Positions 51,513 through 60,910 of a stretch of DNA of 64,000 bases are shown one piece after another; position 1 is the stretch's first letter, and each line of letters starts with the position of its first letter. Under the pieces are notes generated by a model. The model saw only the letters and a program-made list of their open reading frames with translations, was not told the origin of the DNA and ran no database searches. The position numbers and the translations under genes are program-made. Source of the DNA: Paenibacillus yonginensis (GTDB taxonomy: Bacteria; Bacillota; Bacilli; Paenibacillales; Paenibacillaceae); NCBI RefSeq assembly GCF_001685395.1, contig NZ_CP014167.1, positions 3,920,501 through 3,984,500 on the forward strand, written 5' to 3'.

Positions 51513-52157
51513 ATGTTTAAACGTAGTAGAACTATTTTTATAGTACTCCTTTCCAGGTTTTTAGTATCGACGTTATTTAACTACCTATTTTATCAAAAAG
51601 CTTTTAAAGCAGTATCTACACTGGATCAATCCGTTAATATCGTCATTAATAATGATCTCATAGATTAGAACGTGATTCATTCCATACCCTTCTTATTAAA
51701 CCATGTCATTTCCGAGAAAAAGATATACCTTGGCGATGCAGCCTTTTTTCAAAGGACCTTAATCCATGTAAGTTTTAAGTACGAAGAATTAATACAACTC
51801 CATGGGAGTTTGCGAGGTTGGAAAGATATTAGCGACGTCAGCAAAAATCGGCTGTTTGGTATGTTACAAGACTATGCTGGTTATTTTGATAGGCTGTCCA
51901 ATCAATCAACAATTGAAAATAAGCACTCAAGAAAACACGCGATATTATCAGAACCGGAAATTCAGATCATGCAGACTGTATCAGAAGAGATTGGTGAGTT
52001 AAACGTAATAAAAAGCAATACCCAATCAAATTCCTTACAAGAAAATTGGATTAAAATGATGAAAGCAAATGAAGATTACGTTAACTCGAATAAAGTAATT
52101 CAAAAGCACCAAATAATTTCCAAATATATTGTCCATACAAATACAGAGAAGCAATAG
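51513..52157 (+). pseudogene. Membrane-anchored protein of unknown function with in-frame TAG
   Basis: From ATG 51513 the frame reads a basic start, a membrane helix (IFIVLLSRFLVSTLFNYLFY) and a polar segment. It stops at TAG, codon 52 (51666-51668), and continues for 163 codons to TAA at 52157. The downstream part (HSIPFLLNHVISEKKIYLG ... KYIVHTNTEKQ) is helical and charged. It follows the secreted-protein pseudogene by 77 bases in the same direction, so the two may once have been an operon. No family is recognised; no ribosome site is evident. Confidence 0.55.
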
Positions 52158-52239
52158 TTGTACTTTGCTAATTATTCTAATTTTATTGAAATCGGGATTG
52201 ATTGATTTATCATTTGAAAACTGCTTCAGATATGATACA

Positions 52240-52347
52240 GTGAGGCATCGCTTAAAAAAGATTTTGATTACTTTATTCTGTATACTATCGATTGTAATGT
52301 TTTCAATTCCAGTAATCGCAAAAAACGAAGATCCACATAACAGTTAA
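52240..52347 (+). CDS. Possible small secreted peptide precursor (35 residues)
   Basis: A GTG-initiated frame encodes a basic start (RHRLKK), a hydrophobic core (ILITLFCILSIVMFSIPV), an Ala at a plausible cleavage site (IPVIA) and a short hydrophilic tail KNEDPHNS. This is the layout of exported signalling-peptide precursors of the Phr type. No strong ribosome site and no Rap/AimR-like receptor is present, so the call is tentative. It might equally be the decayed start of a larger exported protein, like the genes upstream. Confidence 0.35.
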   Translation: MRHRLKKILITLFCILSIVMFSIPVIAKNEDPHNS

Positions 52348-52452
52348 TTATAGGATTAAAAAATGGAGTTGATGTTGACGAATTTATATTAAAACATAAT
52401 CTATCTGGGGGGTGTATACTATGCAAACTATAAACTCCTTGCAGTATGTTGA

Positions 52453-52577
52453 GACGATACGAAATTCGTTGATGACCAATGGGACAAAATTAAGGATCTG
52501 CTGCAGCCGGGAAGAAAAGTACAAGGAGGGAACCCCGAACGATCATCACAAGATGCTGAATGCTATGCCTCCTAATG
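52453..52577 (+). pseudogene. IS5-like transposase N-terminal remnant
   Basis: FVDDQWDKIKDLLQPGRK matches the N-terminal start of IS5/IS4-type transposases (LTDEQW..L.PLLP). A frame shift is needed to continue into GTPNDHHKMLNAM, the next conserved block (GRPPKDHR.MLNAILWI). It breaks off there. No terminal inverted repeats were recognised. Confidence 0.65.
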
Positions 52578-52844
52578 CTGGTAGATGAGAATCGAGGAGC
52601 CATTCCCAAGCAGATGGAGATTGCCCAGCGAGTGGGTGTCAGTGACGTCATGACCCATCATACCGTGAAGAGTTAATGTACCCGAGGCTTAGAGGCCACA
52701 TTTCAGTACCGAAAACGGTCGGAGCTTGGGCATCCCTCTGTGATTACCGGAGAATTGGAGTCCCGAATCATTTCACTGGCCTGTTCAGAGTCCCCGGAGG
52801 GCTATACCCGCTGGACCATTCAATGTTTTGATCGGCGGGATTAG
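52578..52844 (+). pseudogene. IS630-like transposase N-terminal remnant
   Basis: The frame reads an HTH block (IPKQMEIAQRVGVSDVMTHHTVKS), an in-frame TAA, then GLEATFQYRKRSELGHPSVITGELESRIISLACSESPEGYTRWTI. This is the diagnostic IS630 N-terminal region. It ends at TAG near 52844, without the DDE domain. It directly abuts the IS5-like piece, so one element probably landed in the other before decay. Confidence 0.75.
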
Positions 52845-53086
52845 CTCTATCGTACAATTGCAACGAGAAATCACGGCACGGGAAGTTGACCATAACCAAG
52901 CACAGCAGTCCGTGGAGTGATACTTTACTCACCCAGCCGCCAGAGGTAATTAAAGCATCTTTATCCTCAAACTGAATTTGGTCAAGGCATTAATTAACTC
53001 GAAAAAAATTTCTGAATTGTTATTATTTAGGGAATTCTGCAGGCAAATTCTATTAGTTGGCGTATAATTGAAACGAGGTGATTCGA

Positions 53087-53380
53087 ATGTATTTTGAACG
53101 CACAAATAACGCAAAAATTGTTATGATTGTGCTAGGTGTTTTGTTTACCCTTTTGACATTTATATTTTATGGTATAAGCAACTTTGGTGAGCTAATTCAT
53201 TATGGCATTGCCGATCGATTGATGCGAAAAATTGATACAGTTGTGTTTTTTATCTTTGCGGTTTTATCGTTCGCTGCCAGCATCGTGCTTCATTTCATCA
53301 TGAAAGATGCGCAAGATGAACTTGATGCGATGGCAGCACAAATTTCACGCGAAATTGAAAAAGCAAAACAGGCCAAATAA
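53087..53380 (+). CDS. Small two-helix membrane protein of unknown function
   Basis: 97 residues from ATG 53087; GAGGTG is 6 bases upstream and overlaps the alternative GTG at 53078. Two membrane helices (about 11-33, IVMIVLGVLFTLLTFIFYGI; about 50-72, VVFFIFAVLSFAASIVLHFI) are followed by a charged helix, DAQDELDAMAAQISREIEKAKQAK. It looks intact, unlike its neighbours in the island. No family is recognised. Confidence 0.6.
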   Translation: MYFERTNNAKIVMIVLGVLFTLLTFIFYGISNFGELIHYGIADRLMRKIDTVVFFIFAVLSFAASIVLHFIMKDAQDELDAMAAQISREIEKAKQAK

Positions 53381-53771
53381 ACATGCCAAATCTTAGAGTT
53401 CAGCTTTTTTGTTACGTTACAAATTGGAGAATAGAGCGATATATGAAATTTTGTTGATCCGACCTTCAAGTTTGTTTCTGCCAAAATGACAAATATATAG
53501 AGATCAAAGTAAAGACAGTAATTGAATTTTATAAGCCTCTTCAATGATACATCCTAACAAAAGAAAATGGTGGTTTAACAACCTACACACTTTAAGAACG
53601 ACTACGATGCCCTTTTTAACAACTGGGTTTGGTATCACCCTACATCAGCAGAATTATTTCTTACGCATCGTCAGAATCAACACAATCCCAGCAACCACTC
53701 GTTTATACTAACCGTAACGTATTCGAAAACGCAGAAAAGCGACCTCACGAGGTCGCTTTTCTGATACTACA
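53381..53771. other. Island end next to ssrA, no gene seen
   Basis: About 390 bases without a supported gene. Its right end carries the present ssrA terminator: AAAAGCGACCTCA / TGAGGTCGCTTTT (53738-53763, minus strand), which lies on the island side of the repeat and so replaced the original. Confidence 0.6.
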
Positions 53772-53823
53772 TATGGAGGCGAGGGGAGTCGAACCCCTGT
53801 CCGAAGGCAACGCCACATAGGTT
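53772..53823. repeat. Attachment-site direct repeat, ssrA copy
   Basis: Exact 52-base match to 49297-49348. This copy is part of the intact tmRNA gene, so the insertion kept the gene functional. Confidence 0.85.
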
Positions 53824-54135
53824 TCTACGGGTGTAGTGACAGTTTTGATGTCACCCTAGGAACTCCCCGTCACCGGATTCCCTTTGGGTCAGCCTGGTTG
53901 TCTTCTTCAGCTAGCCGCAGGCGGAGACTAGACAGCGTATCCCACTATAGGTTGAGCCCTCATCCCGGCACATGGGCGATGCAGAGCGAGAGCACGTCTG
54001 CAGGTTATTAAGCTGCGAGAGCGTAGTTAGATTGTTGTTTGCCGTTTAATAGGCTTTAGCGTTGATGAAGTGGACGCGTCCCCACTACCCGCTACCCATG
54101 CTCGAACAACCCCCGTCGAATCCAAAAACGCCCCC
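53774..54135 (-). ncRNA. ssrA: Transfer-messenger RNA (tmRNA)
   Basis: Minus strand, 362 bases. The 5' end GGGGGCG (54135-54129) pairs with CGCCTCC at the 3' end; discriminator A at 53774, CCA not encoded. GGATTCGACGGG follows the acceptor stem and GGTTCGACTCCC forms the T arm. The tag frame (54043-54005) reads GKQQSNYALAA and then TAATAA. tmRNA rescues stalled ribosomes with SmpB, whose gene lies 260 bases upstream on the same strand. A mobile element has used its 3' end as attachment site. Confidence 0.97.
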
Positions 54136-54394
54136 GTAAAATGAGAATCGGCTCACCAGCACCTTACAGCGCCGGGCCTATCTGCAAAAAGGGTGTCTTC
54201 CGGATTAAATCGGATGCCGAAGCTCCAGGAAGCACATTACTTACTTGATCCTTCCCTCCATAAAAGAAGGTCAAGCGCCATCGTATAGCAGAAACGCTAT
54301 ATCAACGGTACATCAATTATTATAACACAACCGGCGAAGAACTGCTCGCCAAGTTGCTGGAACTGCCGATAAATCCTGCTAATTCGCTGCGAAG

Positions 54395-54877
54395 TTACCG
54401 TGCAACCTTCTGACGTTCCTTCAAAGCACGCTGAATATCGCGCTGAGCGTCTTTCTTGGCTGCTGTTTCGCGTTTGTCGAACTGCTTCTTACCTTTACCA
54501 AGGCCAAGCAGCAGTTTGGCGTAACCGTTCCGCACATAAACCTTTAGCGGTACAATTGTGTAGCCTTCCTGCTTCGACTGTCCAAGCAGCTTGTTGATCT
54601 GCGATTTGTGCATCAGCAGCTTGCGCGCGCGCGTCGGATCGGTCGGATTGTTGCGGTTGCCCTGTTCAAAAGGACTAATATGCATGTTGTGGACGTGGAT
54701 TTCTCCGTTCCGAATCGTCGCGAAAGCGTCACTGATGTTCGCCCGCGCCGCCCGCAGCGATTTAATCTCTGTTCCCGTCAGCACCATGCCCGCCTCATAC
54801 GTATCTTCGATGAAGTAGTCATGGGAAGCTTTCTTGTTTTGGGCCAAAACTTTGCCTTCCGTCGTTTTCTTACCCAT
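54395..54877 (-). CDS. smpB: SsrA-binding protein SmpB
   Basis: A 160-residue partner of tmRNA in trans-translation. The beta-barrel core is complete: [33 protein letters not shown], then [38 protein letters not shown] and the basic tail [28 protein letters not shown] that enters the mRNA channel. AAGGGAG is 7 bases before the ATG. It lies between rnr and ssrA, the usual Firmicute order. Confidence 0.97.
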   Translation of the reverse strand: MGKKTTEGKVLAQNKKASHDYFIEDTYEAGMVLTGTEIKSLRAARANISDAFATIRNGEIHVHNMHISPFEQGNRNNPTDPTRARKLLMHKSQINKLLGQSKQEGYTIVPLKVYVRNGYAKLLLGLGKGKKQFDKRETAAKKDAQRDIQRALKERQKVAR

Positions 54878-55042
54878 GTGCTCACTCCCTTAATCAAATA
54901 ATACCTGGCGACTCAGAACTCAATTGTATCAACAGCCGCAGGCAAAATCAAGGCTGCGGGCACAAAGCCCGCAGCACAAGATGAATACCTTATTGGGAAC
55001 CTCATTCATCGAAAAATGAACAGTAAAGAATTGAGGCTTTTC

Positions 55043-57883
55043 TTATTTCTTTTTCTTCCGGACGAAAGCCGCGGTAGCGTTCTTGGCAGAACCCCCTCTG
55101 CCCGAACCGCCTTCGCCGCTGCGGCTTGAACCGCCAGCGCCGTTAGCGGCTTTGCCGCCGCCCTGCTTTTTCTTCTTGCGTTTCTTGCTGCCGGAGCCGG
55201 AAGGATCTCCGGTGACGGCAGCACCGCCCGCGCCGCCAGCGTTAAAGATCCCGCTGGCGGACGTCTTTTTGCGGCGTTTGCCATTGTCACCGCCGCCCCC
55301 CTTGCCATACCCGCGGCTGTCTCCGCCGCGGGTGAAGCCGTTCGGCGAGCCGCTGGCGTAGCCGCCTTTGCCCGAGCCGAAGCCGAAACGGACGCCACCG
55401 GCGCCAGCTTCCGGCTTCGCGCTTTCGCCGCGGTCCACCGCCGCGGCCAGCACCCCGTCACCGGCTTCGCCCCGGTGACGGCCCTGCGAGCCGCCCGATG
55501 CCGGCGGCTCGCCTGCGCCCGGACTCCACGCGTCCGGGCTGCCAAACACGCCGCGCGCATCGCCGCGCGTCTTGCCCTTGCCGACGGCTTTGCCTTTGCC
55601 GCCGCCAGCACCGCCGCTGCCTTTGCCGCGCCCGGCAGCGCCAAACCCGCCGGCCGCGCCTTTCTTCCCGCGGCCGCCTTTACCGCCGCCCCGGCCGCCA
55701 AAGCCGCCGCCCGGCTCCAAATCCCCGCCGCGTTCACGGCGCCGCGGCTTCATGTCCACCAGCTCGAAGTCGATGGTGTGGTCGTCCATGTTCACGCGGG
55801 CCACGCGGATCTTGACCTCGTCGCCGATCCGGAAGATCCGCGACGTGCGTTCCCCGATCAGCGCCATATGCTGCTCATGGAAATGGTAATAATCATCCGT
55901 CATCGCACTGAGACGGATCAGGCCTTCCACCGTATTATCCAGCTCGATAAACATGCCGAAGCTGGTTACGCTGCTGATCATGCCGGTGAATTCCTCGCCG
56001 ACCTTGTCCAGCATGAACTCGGCTTTCTTCAGTTGCTCCGTGTCGCGCTCCGCATCTACGGCAATCCGTTCCCGCTCCGAGGACTGCTGCGCAATGTCCG
56101 CCATCCGGCTCGCCAGATATTCCTGGCGGTCGTCAGGCAGGGCGCCCCCGGCTTCGATTACCTCGCGAATGACCCGGTGAATCACCAGATCGGGATAACG
56201 GCGGATCGGTGAGGTGAAATGCGTGTAGAACTCCGCTGCCAGTCCAAAGTGACCCGTGCTTTCAGCGTCATATTTCGCCTGCTTCATCGAACGAAGCAGC
56301 ATCGTGCTGATCACCGTCTGCTCCTTTGTGCCGTCAATATCCTCCAGCAGCGACTGAAGGGCGCGCGGATGCACCTTGTTGCCTTTGCCCCGCACCGCAT
56401 AACCGAAGTTCGCGATGAATGCCATAAAGTTCATCAGCTTCTCCGGATCCGGGTCCTCGTGAATCCGGTAAATGAACGGCACCTTCAGCCAGTGGAAATG
56501 CTCGGCCACCGTTTCGTTCGCCGCCAGCATAAATTCTTCAATGATCTGCTCAGCGATCGAACGTTCGCGTTTGACGATATCGACCGGCTTGCCCGATTCG
56601 TCGACGATGACCTTCGATTCCTCGAAATCGAAGTCCACCGCGCCGCGTCTCATCCGTTTGTTACGCAGACGCAGGGCGAGATCGCGCATATTTTTAAAGG
56701 TATCGACCAGATCGCTGTAACGTTCCGTAACCTCAGAATCTTCCTCTTGCAGAATCTTGCGCACATTTGTATAGGTCATCCGTTCTTTCGTCCGGATTAC
56801 GCTCGTATAAATATCATGCCGGACCACGCGCATTTGATCATCGAATTCCATATCGCAGGAAAGCGTAAAGCGGTCCACCTTCGGATTCAAGCTGCAAATC
56901 CCGTTCGATAAACGGTGCGGCAGCATCGGAATCACGCGGTCCACCAGATAAACGCTGCAGCCCCGGTTATAGGCTTCCTGATCGAGACGCGAATTCTCCT
57001 TCACATAATAACCGACATCGGCGATGTGTACGCCAAGCAGGTAGTTGCCATTCTCCAGCCGCTCCACATTCACTGCATCATCCAGGTCCTTGGCATCTTC
57101 GCCGTCGATCGTCACGATCACCCGGTCCCGCAGATCCCGGCGCCCCTGGCGCACAATCTCTTCCTGTTCGATGGTGTCCGGCACGGCGGCCGCTTCCTCC
57201 AGCACGTCCTCAGGGAATTCTTCCGGCAGCATATGCTTGCGGATAATGGACAAAATGTCCACACCCGGGTCATCCTTATGGCCGAGAATCTCCGCGACCT
57301 CGCCCGTAGCGGCAGCGCGGCCTTCCGGATAAGAAACAATCCGCGCGACCACTTTGTCGCCGTTAGCGGCACCGCCCATCTTCTCCTGAGCGATAAAAAT
57401 ATCCCGGTTAATCCGTTTATCATCCGGCACCACAAATCCAAATGTCTCGTGATGCTGGAACACGCCGACCACCTGGGTCACCGCCCGCGTCACGATGCGG
57501 ACAACCTCGCCCTCCAGCCGGCCATCCGACGGCCCTTTGCTGTTCACGCGGACCAGCACCGTATCGCCGTTCATGGCGCTTTTCAAATCGTTCGCATGGA
57601 CATAAACGTCCGGGTGCTCCCGGTCCTCCGGGATTAGGAATGCGAAACCTTTGGCATGCACCTGCAACCGTCCACGCAGCAGATCCATCCGCTCAGGAAC
57701 GCCGTAGCGCTGCGTGCGGGTCAATACGATTTTGCCGCTTTGCTCCAATTCATTCAGCAGTTTCAGAAACGCTTTGAATTCAGAAGCATCCGAAATTTGA
57801 AAATGTTCCTCAAGCTCCTGGTAAGTCATCGGTTTATAAGCGGTTTCCCGCATAAAATCGAGGAGCATATTTTCCGTTATCAT
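55043..57883 (-). CDS. rnr: Ribonuclease R with very long Gly-rich basic tail
   Basis: A 946-residue 3'-5' exoribonuclease. N-terminal winged helix (1-60), cold-shock domains (about 65-230), RNB catalytic domain (about 245-575) with [15 protein letters not shown] holding the metal-binding Asp cluster, and S1 domain (about 625-710, [17 protein letters not shown]). From about 716 to the end it has some 230 residues of Gly/Lys/Arg/Ser low complexity ([16 protein letters not shown]..., [19 protein letters not shown]), far longer than the usual 30-70-residue basic tail. The 55006-55737 stretch is very GC-rich and open in several frames. GAGGTGAAATC precedes the ATG. Together with SmpB/tmRNA it degrades non-stop mRNA. 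Confidence 0.95.
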   Translation of the reverse strand: MITENMLLDFMRETAYKPMTYQELEEHFQISDASEFKAFLKLLNELEQSGKIVLTRTQRYGVPERMDLLRGRLQVHAKGFAFLIPEDREHPDVYVHANDLKSAMNGDTVLVRVNSKGPSDGRLEGEVVRIVTRAVTQVVGVFQHHETFGFVVPDDKRINRDIFIAQEKMGGAANGDKVVARIVSYPEGRAAATGEVAEILGHKDDPGVDILSIIRKHMLPEEFPEDVLEEAAAVPDTIEQEEIVRQGRRDLRDRVIVTIDGEDAKDLDDAVNVERLENGNYLLGVHIADVGYYVKENSRLDQEAYNRGCSVYLVDRVIPMLPHRLSNGICSLNPKVDRFTLSCDMEFDDQMRVVRHDIYTSVIRTKERMTYTNVRKILQEEDSEVTERYSDLVDTFKNMRDLALRLRNKRMRRGAVDFDFEESKVIVDESGKPVDIVKRERSIAEQIIEEFMLAANETVAEHFHWLKVPFIYRIHEDPDPEKLMNFMAFIANFGYAVRGKGNKVHPRALQSLLEDIDGTKEQTVISTMLLRSMKQAKYDAESTGHFGLAAEFYTHFTSPIRRYPDLVIHRVIREVIEAGGALPDDRQEYLASRMADIAQQSSERERIAVDAERDTEQLKKAEFMLDKVGEEFTGMISSVTSFGMFIELDNTVEGLIRLSAMTDDYYHFHEQHMALIGERTSRIFRIGDEVKIRVARVNMDDHTIDFELVDMKPRRRERGGDLEPGGGFGGRGGGKGGRGKKGAAGGFGAAGRGKGSGGAGGGKGKAVGKGKTRGDARGVFGSPDAWSPGAGEPPASGGSQGRHRGEAGDGVLAAAVDRGESAKPEAGAGGVRFGFGSGKGGYASGSPNGFTRGGDSRGYGKGGGGDNGKRRKKTSASGIFNAGGAGGAAVTGDPSGSGSKKRKKKKQGGGKAANGAGGSSRSGEGGSGRGGSAKNATAAFVRKKKK

Positions 57884-58133
57884 GATTTCACCTCAAAAGC
57901 CCCGTCCAATGAAGAAGCCGTTATAATATAATCCCAATATTTTCTTATCCATGTATATAACCTAGTATACACGAATTTAACCCTGCGCATCCGCAAACCC
58001 CAAAATCCTTTCCCAGCAGGCAGAATCCTGTATAAATAAGCGGCCCGAATTCCCCGATAATGAGGGTAAGGGGCTTTCCTTACGTGACCCTGTAACGAAC
58101 CTATATCCGCTTCCAAAAAAAGGAGGACAAGCA

Positions 58134-59129
58134 ATGGATCGTAGCGCGTTTTACCGGTCTCGCAACGGCTTTTTCATCGTGCTGGTCTGGGTTCTGCTTA
58201 TACTGAATGTGCTGAGAGATCCTATGCTGAGCAGCGACGACCCTAGACTGCTGTTCATGATCATCACCGGAGGTTTGGCTTGCTGTCTCCCCACTTTTCT
58301 GCATGTTAAAAACCGAAGCCCTGCCACAATCCCTTACCTTTCAGCAGCGCTGTTCAGTCTGATGACCTTTTATGAGCTGGCCCGCCACTTTTGCCTGTTC
58401 AGCTTCCTTCTGCTCTATATCAGTATCCTGGTATTCTCACTCTACTCGAACTTCAGGCTTATCCTCTTCAACGGCTGTTTAGTCATGACCTCCATGATCA
58501 TGGTCATCCAAATTTTTCAGACGAACAACGAATTCATGACAAACAACCTGCTGCTTTTCCTTGGCGGAAGCCTGCTTACCACCGCTGTACTCGTTATCCA
58601 TGCCCGAAGGTTTGAACAAACATCATATGTCCTAGCAAGCAGGACACAAACCTGCGAGCAGATCCATATCCGCACTAACGCGGCTGCTGTCGACCTGCAT
58701 TCAACCGCCGATCTCTTGCACAGCTGGAGCACCGAGCTGGAGCTAGAACTTCAACATGCATCCCAGATCTGCCAGGATATCCGGAAATCTTTGGAATACG
58801 CCAACGACAGAATCGAAGGGATATGGAACAAAGGCACCGCCCGGCCTTTAGGCGATCAGACTTCAACCGCCGTCCTTCCGGACGCAGCTGAAATCCGGGA
58901 GCGATTACTCAGGATTACAGCCAAGACGCTGCATTTATCCGAGCACATGGAGGCGAACAAACAAGCCATTGAAGACATTCATGCCGGTTTGTCCCACCAG
59001 TACGGCAAATTATCAGACCTGATTGATAAAATTCAAAGCCCGAATTCGGCGGCGAAACAGAAGGCAGACTATGTGAACGACGCCCCTCTTTTCTCTCCAG
59101 CCTTTCTAACCAGATTCAAGATTAGATAG
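58134..59129 (+). CDS. Membrane coiled-coil protein of unknown function
   Basis: A 331-residue protein. AAGGAGG is 7 bases before ATG 58134. Residues 10-165 form about six membrane helices (FIVLVWVLLILNVL, LFMIITGGLACCLP, YLSAALFSLMTFY, and so on). Residues 175-300 are a helical, coiled-coil-like cytoplasmic part (TELELELQHASQICQDIRKSLEYANDRIEG ... LLRITAKTLHLSEHMEANKQAIEDI). It resembles a chemoreceptor or transducer with its adaptation helices but no signalling tip (no NLLALNAAIEAARAG-like block). It is inserted on the opposite strand between rnr and secG, a spot where these genes are normally adjacent. No function can be assigned. Confidence 0.7.
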   Translation: MDRSAFYRSRNGFFIVLVWVLLILNVLRDPMLSSDDPRLLFMIITGGLACCLPTFLHVKNRSPATIPYLSAALFSLMTFYELARHFCLFSFLLLYISILVFSLYSNFRLILFNGCLVMTSMIMVIQIFQTNNEFMTNNLLLFLGGSLLTTAVLVIHARRFEQTSYVLASRTQTCEQIHIRTNAAAVDLHSTADLLHSWSTELELELQHASQICQDIRKSLEYANDRIEGIWNKGTARPLGDQTSTAVLPDAAEIRERLLRITAKTLHLSEHMEANKQAIEDIHAGLSHQYGKLSDLIDKIQSPNSAAKQKADYVNDAPLFSPAFLTRFKIR

Positions 59130-59171
59130 ACTCGTGTATTTTATACATAACCGGCAGCTTGGCAAAAAAAA

Positions 59172-59206
59172 CAAAAGCCCTCGATCCTGAAGATCGAAGG
59201 CTTTTA
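59172..59206. terminator. Bidirectional terminator between the coiled-coil protein and secG
   Basis: AAAAGCCCTCGATC pairs with GATCGAAGGCTTTT, 5-base loop, A-rich and T-rich flanks, between convergent genes. Confidence 0.87.
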
Positions 59207-59247
59207 TCATTTATCTGATCCGAATCTCTGATTCGAACATCTTTGTC

Positions 59248-59478
59248 TTATTCAAACATGGCAACCAGAATCGCCAAAATAAAAAATCCCGCTGCCAAAA
59301 CCACTGTTGTGCGTTCCAGCACCAATTCCATGCCCCGTGCTTTCGTTTTACCGAAAAGATGCTCTGCACCTCCGGAGATGGCACCGGCAAGACCTGCACT
59401 TTTGCCTTTCTGCAAAAGAACGATGGTAATCAAACCGATCGAAAAGATAACCAACAAGATTTTAAACAGAATATCCAT
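59248..59478 (-). CDS. secG: Preprotein translocase subunit SecG
   Basis: A 76-residue protein with two membrane helices (3-20, [20 protein letters not shown]; 54-74, [19 protein letters not shown]). The conserved loop [27 protein letters not shown] lies between them. It supports the SecYEG channel during protein export. GGGAGGTGGAAT precedes ATG 59478. The position near rnr-smpB is conserved in Firmicutes. Confidence 0.95.
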   Translation of the reverse strand: MDILFKILLVIFSIGLITIVLLQKGKSAGLAGAISGGAEHLFGKTKARGMELVLERTTVVLAAGFFILAILVAMFE

Positions 59479-59761
59479 TCATTCCACCTCCCAGGCTGAT
59501 ACATCTATAATCATCAAAAAACAATTTTCCAAACTACACATTGCTTATAGTTTATCACAGTCGCTTCGCTGAATACAAGTTATAATTCACATCAAGATGA
59601 ATAGTGAGGGGATTTCTGATGGCAAAGAGGTTCATAATATATTGCACCGTGTCCGGATCTATCCCGTCTATTGTAAATAAAGTCCGATTTCTATTGTTAT
59701 GAAACAATAAAACTTTGACCTTCCACCCCTTAAATTGTTAAAGTAGGATTGAGGTGATGAC

Positions 59762-60775
59762 ATGTTAACGAGACTAGGTGTTCTCGACCAATCGCATATA
59801 AATGAAGGCGGAACGGCCGTGCAGGCCTTATCCGATACCACCCGGCTGGCTCAGGAGGCAGACCGCCTCGGCTACCACCGATATTGGGTATCCGAGCATC
59901 ACAGCTCGCGCAGCCTGGCCCACTCCAGCCCGGAGGTGCTGATCGCCCACCTGGCATCGCACACTTCGCGGATCCGGGTAGGCTCCGGCGGCATCATGCT
60001 GCCGCACTACAGCGCCTATAAAGTGGCGGAGAATTTCCGCCTGCTGGAGGCACTGTACCCCGGCCGGATCGATCTCGGGATCGGCCGCGCGCCGGGCGGC
60101 CGGCCCTTGTCCACACGGGCGCTGCAGGAAGGCCGGTACCATCACGGCGACACTTATCCGCAGCAGGTCGTTGACCTGATTGCGTACCTGAACGACGCCG
60201 TACCGGCCGACCACCGCTTCCCGGGCCTGCTGGCAGCCCCGTCCGTGCCAACGGCACCGGAGCTGTGGCTGCTCGGGTCCAGCGGCGGCACCGCTGGACT
60301 GGCTGCCGAAGTCGGTGCTTCGTATGCCTTCGCGCAGTTCTTCGGCACGGCCGGCGGCGCGGAGTCGGTCCACATGTACCGGGAAAGGTTCGTACCGTCC
60401 CTGATGGAAGAAGGACCCCGTGCCCTTGCCGCCGTCATGGTGATCTGCGCCGAGACCGAAGAAGAGGCGCTTGATCTGTCCTCCAGCGTCAGCTTGTATT
60501 TCTACGCGCTGGAGACCGGCATGGAGCTTGCCTATCTGCCGTCCGTCGAAACAGCGAAGAACTATCCTTACACGCCATACGATCTATCCCGCCTGGAAGC
60601 TGCACGAGAAAGACGGGTTATCGGTACACCTGAACAGGTCAAAGCGAAGCTGGAGAAGCTGGCGGAGGAATATCAGACCGAAGAGCTGCTGCTTGTGTCT
60701 CCGATCTACGATCTGGAAGCCCGCCTGCGTTCCTACCAGCTTGTAGCTGAAGCTTTTGGCCTGCAACAGGCTTAA
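59762..60775 (+). CDS. Luciferase-like flavin-dependent monooxygenase
   Basis: A 337-residue LLM-class oxidoreductase with the bacterial luciferase barrel. LGVLDQSHINEG at the start, AEDRLGYHRYWVSEHHSSRSLAHSSPEVL-like region (residues 30-60), GSGGIMLPHYSAYKVAENFRLLEALYPGRIDLGIGRAPGG, and the C-terminal VIGTPEQVKAKLEKLAEEYQTEELLLVSPIYD are hallmarks of the MsnO8/YwcH-type subgroup. It should use reduced FMN and oxygen; the substrate is unknown. GAGGTG is 5-6 bases before the ATG. Single gene with its own terminator. Confidence 0.92.
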   Translation: MLTRLGVLDQSHINEGGTAVQALSDTTRLAQEADRLGYHRYWVSEHHSSRSLAHSSPEVLIAHLASHTSRIRVGSGGIMLPHYSAYKVAENFRLLEALYPGRIDLGIGRAPGGRPLSTRALQEGRYHHGDTYPQQVVDLIAYLNDAVPADHRFPGLLAAPSVPTAPELWLLGSSGGTAGLAAEVGASYAFAQFFGTAGGAESVHMYRERFVPSLMEEGPRALAAVMVICAETEEEALDLSSSVSLYFYALETGMELAYLPSVETAKNYPYTPYDLSRLEAARERRVIGTPEQVKAKLEKLAEEYQTEELLLVSPIYDLEARLRSYQLVAEAFGLQQA

Positions 60776-60851
60776 GAGTAAGATCTCAGGGTTGAAAGCT
60801 CAGCAAAGCTTTTAGCGCAGCTCCTTTTAACCCTGTACGACCCCGAAATAC

Positions 60852-60880
60852 GAACGGCGCCCGTTAGCGGGCGCCGTTTG
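60852..60880. terminator. Terminator after the luciferase-like gene
   Basis: AACGGCGCCCG pairs with CGGGCGCCGTT, 4-base loop TTAG, T tract after. It serves the two convergent genes. Confidence 0.87.
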
Positions 60881-60910
60881 TATTAGGCTTACTGGTCCAG
60901 GGATTCTTTT

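Noticed and set aside
53629..53820. A 63-codon frame running into the ssrA repeat
   Set aside because: It reads through the ssrA terminator and the antisense of the tmRNA 3' end; coding is implausible.
55006..55737. A 243-codon Ala/Arg-rich frame overlapping the rnr tail
   Set aside because: Caused by extreme GC content in the tail; low-complexity reading of another frame.
59619..59702. A 27-codon frame before the luciferase-like gene with a GAGGGG site
   Set aside because: Short, no conserved features, and no way to separate it from chance; left as unsupported.
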